Made by a program: the position numbers and the translations under genes | Part shown: positions 1 to 5,286 of the stretch, piece by piece | Layout: every line of letters begins with the position of its first letter | Position numbering within the stretch: the first letter of the stretch is position 1 | NCBI GenBank assembly: GCA_030043285.1 | Contig: JASHXZ010000048.1 | Span: 1 to 6,801 of the forward strand | Origin: Xanthobacteraceae bacterium | GTDB lineage: Bacteria > Pseudomonadota > Alphaproteobacteria > Rhizobiales > Xanthobacteraceae | Direction of reading: 5' to 3' | DNA: 6,801 nucleotides | Notes under the pieces: generated by a model | Databases searched by the model: none | What the model saw: the letters and a program-made list of their open reading frames with translations, nothing else | What the model was told of the DNA's origin: nothing

Positions 1-77
1 TCTGCCGTCGGCCGGATGGCTTGTGATTTGGGCGCGGACAGCATGCGCCCGCGCAAGCGCCCGCCGACCACGCGCAT
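1..77 (-). CDS. rsmD: 16S rRNA (guanine-966-N2)-methyltransferase, N-terminal fragment
   Basis: The start of a minus-strand gene runs off the left edge of the window, leaving only 25 complete codons. The visible protein begins MRVVGGRLRGRML and continues with APKSQAIRPTA. This is the usual start of RsmD, the S-adenosylmethionine-dependent enzyme that methylates guanine 966 of 16S rRNA during small-subunit assembly. The VGG(R)xRGR and IRPT stretches are the family's N-terminal hallmarks; the methyltransferase fold and its NPPY motif lie outside the window. The ATG (75-77 on the plus strand) shares one base with the TGA of rluB, giving a TGATG junction, so the two genes are probably translationally coupled. 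The rluB-rsmD pairing is common in Hyphomicrobiales and supports the call. The catalytic part cannot be judged here. Confidence 0.85.
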   Translation of the reverse strand, partial: MRVVGGRLRGRMLSAPKSQAIRPTA

Positions 78-1231
78 CACTTGCGCCGCGGCCGTGACGG
101 ACGCGGGCCGGACGCGCGATCACGCGAGACGCGGCGACCGCCGCGGCCGTGCTTGCGCGCGGCTTTATCGCTGCGGTCGACGCGCGGTGCTGGCGCCTCG
201 TTCGGCTTTGTCTCGCCGTGGCGCTCAACGGCAATGCGGCGCCCCTTCCGGTCGGTCAAAACCTCGGCGCGCACTGCGCCGGAGCGAACATTGTGCTCGG
301 CGCGCTGGTCCCGCCGCCCGCCGTGAAAGCGTCGCCGCAGCGGTTTTTTCTGTTCGCCGTCCGGCGTGCGCCACGAATGACTGATCGGCTTGTCCCGCCG
401 CTTAGGCTCGCGGCGTTCCTCGCCGCGGCCGGGCGGCGGTGCGGGGGAGGGCACATGCGGTTGCGAAAAATCTGCGCCTGAGAGTGCGACAAGCTTCGGC
501 CCGAGCTGCTCGCGCAAGACTCGGGTACGCACCTCCTCGACCTCACTCTCGGCGAGTTCGCCGAGCTGGAACGGGCCGAAAGACACGCGAATGAGCCGGG
601 TCACGGTCAAACCGAGCGCGCCCAGGACGTTGCGCACTTCGCGGTTCTTGCCCTCGCGGATCGCGAAGGTCAGCCACAGGTTCGAGCCCTGGACGCGGTC
701 GAGCGTCGCCTCGATCGCGCCGTACCGGATGCCTTCGACGCTGATGCCCTCGCGCAACCCATCGAGTTGCTGCTGGGTGACCGAGCCGTGCGCGCGCACC
801 CGATAGCGGCGCAACCAGCCGGTCGCCGGCAGTTCGAGCACGCGGGCGAGCGCACCGTCATTGGTCAAGAGCAGCAAGCCTTCGGTGTTGAAATCGAGCC
901 TGCCGACGCTGATCAGCCGTGGCAGATGTTTGGGCAGGCGCGCGAAAATGGTCGGGCGGCCGCGCGGGTCGGCGTGCGTCGTCATCAGGCCCCGCGGCTT
1001 ATAATAGAGAAAGAGGCGCGTGCGCTCTTTCGCCGGCAGCGGCGCGCCGTCGACCATAATGTGGTCGCCGGCGGTGACGTCACGGGCGGGCGAGCGGATC
1101 ACCTCGCCGTTGACGGCGACGCGGCCGGCGGCGATCCACGCTTCGGCTTCGCGGCGCGAGGCTAGTCCGGCGCGGGCAATGGCTCTCGCTATGCGTTCGC
1201 CGCCGCTATGCGGCTCACTCTTTTCGTCCAT
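77..1231 (-). CDS. rluB: 23S rRNA pseudouridine synthase, RsuA/RluB family, with long basic C-terminal tail
   Basis: This 384-residue protein belongs to the RsuA/RluB/RluE/RluF family, which isomerises specific uridines of rRNA to pseudouridine in the cytoplasm. An S4 RNA-binding domain occupies about residues 12-60 (RIARAIARAGLASRREAE, then GRVAVNG). The catalytic domain follows, with YKPRGLMTT at 77-85, the signature GRLDFNTEGLLLLTNDG at 110-126 (catalytic Asp113) and REGKNREVRNVL at 192-203. From about residue 260 to the end there is a tail of some 120 residues rich in Arg, Lys, Gly and Pro, with no recognisable fold and probably disordered. Such tails are common in alphaproteobacterial members. 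The frame is open to an ATG at 1273, but that start would overlap tadA; the ATG at 1231 sits just before the S4 domain and follows a GCAGGATT stretch, so I prefer it. Family membership is certain. The exact target uridine (RluB type, U2605 in E. coli numbering) is inferred. Confidence 0.92.
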   Translation of the reverse strand: MDEKSEPHSGGERIARAIARAGLASRREAEAWIAAGRVAVNGEVIRSPARDVTAGDHIMVDGAPLPAKERTRLFLYYKPRGLMTTHADPRGRPTIFARLPKHLPRLISVGRLDFNTEGLLLLTNDGALARVLELPATGWLRRYRVRAHGSVTQQQLDGLREGISVEGIRYGAIEATLDRVQGSNLWLTFAIREGKNREVRNVLGALGLTVTRLIRVSFGPFQLGELAESEVEEVRTRVLREQLGPKLVALSGADFSQPHVPSPAPPPGRGEERREPKRRDKPISHSWRTPDGEQKKPLRRRFHGGRRDQRAEHNVRSGAVRAEVLTDRKGRRIAVERHGETKPNEAPAPRVDRSDKAARKHGRGGRRVSRDRASGPRPSRPRRK

Positions 1232-1266
1232 AATCCTGCCGATAGCAGAGGTGATGGCACCGGGCC

Positions 1267-1707
1267 ATGGCATCCTTCATCGAGATTGCGCTTGACGAGG
1301 CGCGTGCGGCAGGCGCGGCCGGTGAAGTCCCGGTCGGCTGCGTCATCGTGCGCGAGGGCGCCGTCATAGCACGCGCCGGCAACCGCACGCTGGCCGATGC
1401 CGATCCGACCGCACACGCCGAACTCGTCGCTATCCGCAAGGCCGCGGCCGCGCTCGGCTCCGAGCGGCTCACCGAATGCGACCTCTACGTCACGCTCGAG
1501 CCCTGCGCCATGTGCGCCGCGGCGATCGCGTTTGCCCGCATCCGCAGGCTCTATTATGGCTCCGCCGATCCCAAGGGCGGCGCGGTCGAGAACGGCGTGC
1601 GGTTTTTTGCGTCGCCGACCTGCCATCACCGGCCGGAGATTTATGGCGGCATGGCCGAAGCGGAAGCTTCCGCCTTGCTGAAGGAGTTTTTCAAGGAACG
1701 GCGGTGA
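1267..1707 (+). CDS. tadA: tRNA(adenine-34) deaminase
   Basis: This 146-residue zinc-dependent deaminase converts adenosine 34 in the anticodon of tRNA-Arg(ACG) to inosine, which allows decoding of CGN codons; it is normally essential. The cytidine/deoxycytidylate deaminase fold is complete. EVPVGCVIV lies at 20-28, the HAE motif has zinc ligand His50 and proton shuttle Glu52, and PCAMC supplies ligands Cys80 and Cys83. GVRFF and the C-terminal helix ending in ALLKEFFKERR are also typical of bacterial TadA. Length is normal. The start is well fixed because an in-frame TGA lies at 1252-1254 and no other in-frame start intervenes. A GAGGTG stretch lies about 13 bases upstream, which is rather far for a ribosome binding site. 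The gene is divergent from rluB, and its last 17 bases overlap the convergent patatin gene. Confidence 0.96.
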   Translation: MASFIEIALDEARAAGAAGEVPVGCVIVREGAVIARAGNRTLADADPTAHAELVAIRKAAAALGSERLTECDLYVTLEPCAMCAAAIAFARIRRLYYGSADPKGGAVENGVRFFASPTCHHRPEIYGGMAEAEASALLKEFFKERR

Positions 1708-2533
1708 CGCTTACCCCGAGCAGCGCTGCGAGCTTCTCCTTCACCTCCTTTTTCATCGCATCGGCGGTGCGCATGATCGAGCTTGCCTGGTAAAAATCGA
1801 GCGTGCGGAAGGTCGTGACGTTCGGCTGGATCAAGATATCGGGCTCTGCGTGGGCGAGCTTGGCGGCAAGAATGGCGCCGCCCATGACCAGGATCGTTGT
1901 GTAGACGGCCTCCCAGGTGCCGGGCATGTCGGAGCGCTCGACTGCCGGGATACCGAACACGTCGACGGCCAGCACGATATCGGCGCGGCCGAACAATGTG
2001 TCGTAAGGCAGCGGATTGGTGGTGCCGCCATCGATCAGCACGCGGCCGTCGGCCAGCACCGGTCGAAACAGGCCGGGGATGGCGATCGAAGCGGCGACGG
2101 CGCGATGCAGCGGTCCGGACGATTGCGGCGCCTCCTGCCGGCGGTGCAGATCCGTCGCCATCACAATGAGCGGAATTTGCAGCGCGGCAAAATCCGCCGG
2201 CACCGCCTGCGGCAAAAATTGTGCGCAGAATTTTTCGGCATCGAGTTGCGTTGCCCGGCTGAACGCGCCGGACAACAAGTGCGCGAACGTTCCGGCCCGC
2301 GACGCCACGAGCCGCCGCCTGATCTCGCCGGGACTGTGAGCAAGCGTCAGCACGTAGTGGCGGATATCGCGGCCGCGCATGCCGGCCGCATAGGCGGCGC
2401 CAATCAACGCGCCGATCGAAGCGCCGGCGATCACCGTCGGCCTAACGCCCATCTCGTCGAGCGCCTCGAGCACGGCGACATGGGCGAGGCCGCGCGCGCC
2501 GCCGGAGCCAAGCGCGAGCGCGAAGGTTTTCAT
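1691..2533 (-). CDS. Patatin-like phospholipase, small RssA-type
   Basis: This is a 280-residue patatin-domain serine acyl hydrolase, a family that cleaves acyl esters of phospholipids or other lipids with a Ser-Asp dyad. The oxyanion-hole motif GSGGARG is at residues 9-15, the nucleophile elbow GASIGA has Ser39, and the DGG motif (LIDGGTTNPLP) has the second catalytic residue, Asp168. The core is therefore intact. There is no signal peptide, membrane segment, POTRA or barrel domain, so it is probably a cytoplasmic or peripheral protein of the RssA/YchK type. I chose the ATG at 2533 because the oxyanion motif must lie close to the N-terminus; the longer open frame only runs into the preceding gene. 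The start overlaps the kinase stop as ATGA, with AAGG seven bases upstream, indicating translational coupling as the last gene of a three-gene operon. The substrate is unknown. Its 3' end overlaps tadA by 17 bases. Confidence 0.9.
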   Translation of the reverse strand: MKTFALALGSGGARGLAHVAVLEALDEMGVRPTVIAGASIGALIGAAYAAGMRGRDIRHYVLTLAHSPGEIRRRLVASRAGTFAHLLSGAFSRATQLDAEKFCAQFLPQAVPADFAALQIPLIVMATDLHRRQEAPQSSGPLHRAVAASIAIPGLFRPVLADGRVLIDGGTTNPLPYDTLFGRADIVLAVDVFGIPAVERSDMPGTWEAVYTTILVMGGAILAAKLAHAEPDILIQPNVTTFRTLDFYQASSIMRTADAMKKEVKEKLAALLGVSVTAVP

Positions 2534-3606
2534 GCGCGGGCCTTGACGGCGAATTCCCAGGCCGTGGCGGCGAGCGGGCGCACCAGTTCGGCCTTGGCGG
2601 CCGCATACGCGCTGGTCGCGGTGCCGTCGCGCACGCGTCCGGCGATGCCCTGGAGGATCGCGGCGATGCGAAAGAAATTGTAGGCGAAGTAGACCGCGAG
2701 ATACGGCCGCGGATCGAGCCCGGTGCGCGCCACGTAGGCATCGACGTAAGCGTCGAGGGTCGGAATCCCGAGCGCTGCGAGATCGCAGCCGAGGAGCGAA
2801 CCGGTGCCGGCATCGGCCGGCGGCATGTGCCATTGCATCAGGTGATAGGAAAAATCGGCAAGCGGATCGCCGAGCGTCGACAACTCCCAGTCCAGCACCG
2901 CCGCGATCGCCGGCGCATCGGGTGCCAGAATAATGTTGTCGAGCCGGTAATCGCCGTGCACGAGGCGCGGCGGCTGCGGCGGCGGCAGATGCGCCGGCAG
3001 CCAGGCGATCAGCCGCTCCATCTCGTCGATGATTTGCGTCTCGGAGGCGCGATATTGCTTCGACCAGCGCTCGACCTGCCGCGCCACGTAATTCTCGCCG
3101 CGGCCGTAATCGCCGAGCCCGATCGCCGCCGGATCGAAACTGTGCAGCCGCGCCAAGGTCGCATTCATGGCGTCATAGACGCCGGCGCGCTCGGCCGGGC
3201 GCGAGCCGGGCATGTCCGGCTCCCAGAACACCCGGCCCTCGACATGCGCCATCAAAAAGAATGCGGTGCCGGTGATGGCCTCGTCGGCGCAATACAGAAG
3301 AGGCTGGGGTACCGGAAAGCCTTGCGCGTGGAGCGCACTGATCACGCGGTGTTCGCGATCGACGGCGTGCGCCGACGGCAACAACTTGCCGGGCGGCTTA
3401 CGCCGCAGCACGTAACGGCGGCGCGGGGTCGCGATCAGGTAAGTCGGATTCGACTGGCCGCCTTTGAACTGGTTGACCACAACGGGTCCGGAAAATCCGG
3501 CCACATGGTCGTGCAAATAGGCTTCAAGCCGGCCGACGTCGAAGCGCAGCCGCTCGGCGACCTCGCGTGTTCCGGTAAAAGCGTTTCGCCGATCGATTTC
3601 GCTCAT
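2530..3606 (-). CDS. APH-fold phosphotransferase, ACAD10/11 N-terminal-like kinase
   Basis: This 358-residue protein has the aminoglycoside phosphotransferase/choline kinase fold. Visible motifs are the glycine-rich N-lobe segment QFKGGQSNPTYLI (46-58), a candidate ATP-binding lysine in YVLRRKPPG (Lys70), the catalytic loop HGDYRLDN (217-224, with Asp219 and Asn224) and the metal-binding DWE (Asp239), followed by STLGDPLADFSYHLMQW. This pattern matches the stand-alone bacterial relatives of the kinase domain of human ACAD10/ACAD11, which takes part in phosphorylating 4-hydroxyacyl-CoA substrates, rather than true antibiotic-resistance kinases. The ATG at 3606 gives the family's usual N-terminus and length; the open frame continues into the preceding hydrolase gene. 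It starts 11 bases after the hydrolase stop and overlaps the patatin start by four bases (ATGA), so it is the middle gene of an operon. No acyl-CoA dehydrogenase is present in the window, so the hydroxylated substrate remains an inference. Confidence 0.88.
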   Translation of the reverse strand: MSEIDRRNAFTGTREVAERLRFDVGRLEAYLHDHVAGFSGPVVVNQFKGGQSNPTYLIATPRRRYVLRRKPPGKLLPSAHAVDREHRVISALHAQGFPVPQPLLYCADEAITGTAFFLMAHVEGRVFWEPDMPGSRPAERAGVYDAMNATLARLHSFDPAAIGLGDYGRGENYVARQVERWSKQYRASETQIIDEMERLIAWLPAHLPPPQPPRLVHGDYRLDNIILAPDAPAIAAVLDWELSTLGDPLADFSYHLMQWHMPPADAGTGSLLGCDLAALGIPTLDAYVDAYVARTGLDPRPYLAVYFAYNFFRIAAILQGIAGRVRDGTATSAYAAAKAELVRPLAATAWEFAVKARA

Positions 3607-3617
3607 GACCCGAGATT

Positions 3618-4526
3618 TTAGTCTGCGGCGAAGAAATCCAGCAACGCCCGCGCGGTGGCGTCCGGATTTTCCTCGGCCAGATAATGGCCGCTGTCGACGG
3701 CGAAGCCGCGCACATCCGCCGTCCAGTCGCGCCATGCCGCGAGCGCGTCGATGCCGGCATTGGCAGGAAGCCCGGTCGTGCCCCACAGCGCCAGCACCGG
3801 GCACGCGATCCTGTTTCCGGCCGCCCGGTCGGCCTCGTCATGGACGAGGTCGCTGGTGTGGCCGGCGCGGTAATCCTCGCACATGGCGGCAATGCGGGTC
3901 GGATCGCCATAGGCGGCGTGATAATGCGCAAGCGCGCGCGGATCGAAAATCGCAACGCTCTTCGCGCCGCTGCCGGCGGCCGCGCGCGAGTCGAAGAAGA
4001 ATTTCGGGTCGCGGCCGATCAGCGTTTCAGGGAACGGCGCCGGCAGCGACAGAAAAGTCCAATGCCAGGCGCGCGCCGCGAGCCGCGCATCCATGCGGTG
4101 CCACATGTCGTAGGTGGTGACGATGTCGAGCACCGCGAGCCGGGTGAGCCGGCCGGGATGATCGAGCGCGAGCCGATAGCCGACGCGGCCGCCGCGGTCG
4201 TGCCCGACAAGATCAAAGCGCACGAAGCCGAGCGCCTCCATCAGCTCCACCATCGCCGCCGCCATGGCGCGTTTGGTGTATGGCGCGTGGTCGGCTTGCG
4301 CCGCGGGCGCGTCGGACCAGCCGTAGCCCGGCAGGTCGGCAATCACCAAGGTGAAGCGCTCCGCCAGTGCCGGCGCCACGCGGTGCCACATCACGTTGCT
4401 CTGCGGATGGCCGTGCAACAGCAGAAGCGGCGGTCCGTTGCCGCCGACGCGGGCAAAGATTTTACCAGCCGTCGTGCTGATCCAGCGCGACGCGTAGCCG
4501 GGATAAAGGTCGGCGAGGTCAGGCAT
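3618..4526 (-). CDS. Alpha/beta hydrolase, fluoroacetate (haloacetate) dehalogenase family
   Basis: This is a 302-residue alpha/beta hydrolase. From the start MPDLADLYPGY through PPLLLLHGHPQ (32-42) and DLPGYGWSD (64-72) to the end, it resembles the R. palustris fluoroacetate dehalogenase as I recall it, with no gap up to about residue 250. The equivalents of that enzyme's working residues are all present: nucleophile Asp110 in GHDRGGR, carboxylate-binding Arg111 and Arg114, acid Asp134, halide-pocket His155-Trp156 and Tyr219, and catalytic His281 (280 in the reference). Such enzymes hydrolyse 2-haloacids such as fluoroacetate to the hydroxy acid (glycolate) and halide through an aspartyl ester. 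One apparent difference is Gly185, where I recall a Trp. No signal peptide is seen, so it is cytoplasmic. It is the first gene of an operon with the kinase and lipase, 30 bases after the vapC stop, and has no strong ribosome binding site. Epoxide hydrolase or another esterase activity is possible, but the Arg-Arg plus His-Trp-Tyr set argues for a dehalogenase. Confidence 0.88.
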   Translation of the reverse strand: MPDLADLYPGYASRWISTTAGKIFARVGGNGPPLLLLHGHPQSNVMWHRVAPALAERFTLVIADLPGYGWSDAPAAQADHAPYTKRAMAAAMVELMEALGFVRFDLVGHDRGGRVGYRLALDHPGRLTRLAVLDIVTTYDMWHRMDARLAARAWHWTFLSLPAPFPETLIGRDPKFFFDSRAAAGSGAKSVAIFDPRALAHYHAAYGDPTRIAAMCEDYRAGHTSDLVHDEADRAAGNRIACPVLALWGTTGLPANAGIDALAAWRDWTADVRGFAVDSGHYLAEENPDATARALLDFFAAD

Positions 4527-4556
4527 TGCCGTTTCGCATATTCAGGCCTCTGTCCG

Positions 4557-4955
4557 CTATCTGGACCATGCTGCGGTGACATCGGTTTTCGAGAAATCGT
4601 CGCCCTTAAACAAAAGCGGTTCGTTTCGACTTTTGGCGAGCGCGTATGCAAAGCAATCGCCGAAGTTCAACCCGGCCCGGTGGTAATTCTTTCCGTATTT
4701 GAAATATGCGTCGCGTGCCGCCATCGCATCATCAACAGTCACAGCGCAGACTTCAATCGTCAGATCAACGACAAGCTCATCGACCAATCGGGCCGCACTT
4801 GTTCGTTTTTTCTTTGCAGCGATCACGATCGAGGCCTCATGGAGCGTCACCGCAGAAATTGCTAGCGGCGCTTCCGAGCTGAGCAGCTTTGAGAACGTTT
4901 CGTTCTCCGGCTCATCCAACAGAATCGCAATGATCGCCGATGTATCGATGACCAT
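4557..4955 (-). CDS. vapC: Type II toxin VapC, PIN-domain ribonuclease
   Basis: This 132-residue PIN-domain protein is of the VapC class: Mg-dependent endoribonucleases that cut tRNA or rRNA and stop growth when freed from their antitoxin. The N-terminus MVIDTSAIIAILLDEPE is the classical first strand and helix with Asp4. Glu40 in LHEAS, Asp100 in NFGDCFAYALA and Asp119 in FKGDDF complete the acidic cluster, so the active site is intact. Length is normal. The ATG shares one base with the vapB stop (TGATG), so translation is coupled and no separate Shine-Dalgarno site is seen. Base composition is lower than in the neighbours: two 60-base lines inside the gene (4741-4800 and 4801-4860) count 32 and 30 G+C, against 47 in a line of the adjacent hydrolase (4141-4200). 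This suggests horizontal gain. The RNA target cannot be read from the sequence. Confidence 0.93.
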   Translation of the reverse strand: MVIDTSAIIAILLDEPENETFSKLLSSEAPLAISAVTLHEASIVIAAKKKRTSAARLVDELVVDLTIEVCAVTVDDAMAARDAYFKYGKNYHRAGLNFGDCFAYALAKSRNEPLLFKGDDFSKTDVTAAWSR

Positions 4956-5212
4956 CAGTCGAAATGTCCAAGCTTGTTGTAGCCTATAATCTCATCGGCC
5001 GTACGATCATCAAGCGTCGGAAGAGCTTTGGCTTTGGCCACGAGTTTTGTCAGCTTGCGTTTGCGAGCGGCGATTTCACTCTCGGTTAAGGGGACGCGCT
5101 CCAGCCGCTCACGCACCGCCTGCTTGACAGCATCAGTGATGCTTTCGCCCGTGCGATCGGCGAGCCGGCGGATCAACTGGTCCGCTTCGGGGTCCTTGAT
5201 CAGAATGGCCAT
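4955..5212 (-). CDS. vapB: Type II antitoxin VapB, PSK-type transcription factor family
   Basis: This 85-residue protein is the partner of the adjacent VapC. Its N-terminal part (IKDPEADQLIRRLADRTG, residues 5-22, then ESITDAVKQAVRERLER) matches the VapB group of the PSK transcription-factor family: a short strand followed by two helices with a GES/T turn, used for dimerisation and operator binding. Residues 49-67 are basic and helical, and the C-terminal part (PTLDDRTADEIIGYNKLGHFD) is the usual toxin-wrapping segment. The ATG at 5212 is preceded by GGAAG four bases away, which decides the start. The pair probably represses its own promoter by binding the AT-rich inverted repeat just upstream. 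The gene starts 74 bases beyond the purD stop and shares the lower GC of vapC. Recognition is strong; the cognate relation to vapC rests on the one-base overlap. Confidence 0.93.
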   Translation of the reverse strand: MAILIKDPEADQLIRRLADRTGESITDAVKQAVRERLERVPLTESEIAARKRKLTKLVAKAKALPTLDDRTADEIIGYNKLGHFD

Positions 5213-5216
5213 CTTG

Positions 5217-5221
5217 CTTCC
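5217..5221 (-). promoter_or_regulatory. Ribosome binding site of vapB
   Basis: On the minus strand the sequence reads GGAAG followed by CAAG and then the ATG of vapB. The spacing is short, but this is the clearest Shine-Dalgarno match among the minus-strand genes of the window and supports the ATG at 5212. Confidence 0.55.
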
Positions 5222-5222
5222 A

Positions 5223-5248
5223 TATATATTTATTTCGCAGAATATATA
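5223..5248. repeat. AT-rich inverted repeat, candidate VapBC operator
   Basis: Two perfect 8-base arms, TATATATT (5223-5230) and AATATATA (5241-5248), are separated by 10 bases and centred about 23 bases upstream of the vapB start codon. One arm overlaps the likely -10 element. VapB antitoxins bind such inverted repeats as dimers, with VapC as co-repressor, so this is the best operator candidate. The arms are simple alternating A/T sequence, so part of the symmetry could be chance. The 40 bases from 5221 to 5260 hold only 11 G or C, by far the lowest content in the window. Confidence 0.45.
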
Positions 5249-5270
5249 CTGTTCTATGCGTAAAGGCCAA
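5241..5270 (-). promoter_or_regulatory. Candidate vapBC promoter
   Basis: Reading the minus strand, TTGGCC (5265-5270) is followed after 18 bases by TATATT (5241-5246), a fair match to a sigma-70 type promoter. A shifted reading, TTGTTG (5269-5274), gives longer spacing. Transcription would start about 20-30 bases before the vapB ATG. Because vapC ends only 30 bases before the hydrolase gene, this promoter could also supply transcript to the downstream operon. The assignment is by eye only. Confidence 0.4.
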
Positions 5271-5286
5271 CAAACTGACTTGGCTG

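Noticed and set aside
1720..1729. Perfect 10-base palindrome GCAGCGCTGC just past tadA
   Set aside because: It lies in patatin coding sequence, allows only a short stem once a loop is formed, and has no T-run. It is expected by chance in this composition.
1850..2683. Plus-strand open frame of 277 codons opposite the patatin gene
   Set aside because: It is antisense to the patatin and kinase genes, has low-complexity composition and no motif.
2827..3621. Plus-strand open frame of 264 codons opposite the kinase gene
   Set aside because: It is antisense to the APH-fold kinase with its clear catalytic loop; the antisense product is Arg-rich and unrecognisable.
4527..4556. Fluoride riboswitch or promoter directly upstream of the dehalogenase-like gene
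   Set aside because: Only 30 bases separate vapC and the hydrolase, too few for the riboswitch. I saw neither a convincing -35/-10 pair nor the conserved fluoride riboswitch pattern there or in the end of vapC.
3684..4865. Plus-strand open frame of 393 codons
   Set aside because: It lies antisense to the hydrolase and vapC, is Arg/His/Gly-rich with no recognisable domain, and crosses a gene boundary. It is a shadow frame caused by high GC.
4557..5260. Direct repeats or attachment sites flanking the vapBC module
   Set aside because: I looked for matching short repeats on both sides and for transposase or integrase remnants and found none, so the transfer claim rests on composition and gene type only.
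5266..5284. Possible purD terminator hairpin (GCCAA/TTGGC, 9-base loop)
   Set aside because: The stem has only five pairs, only CTTT follows, and it overlaps the likely vapBC -35 element. It is too weak to call a terminator.
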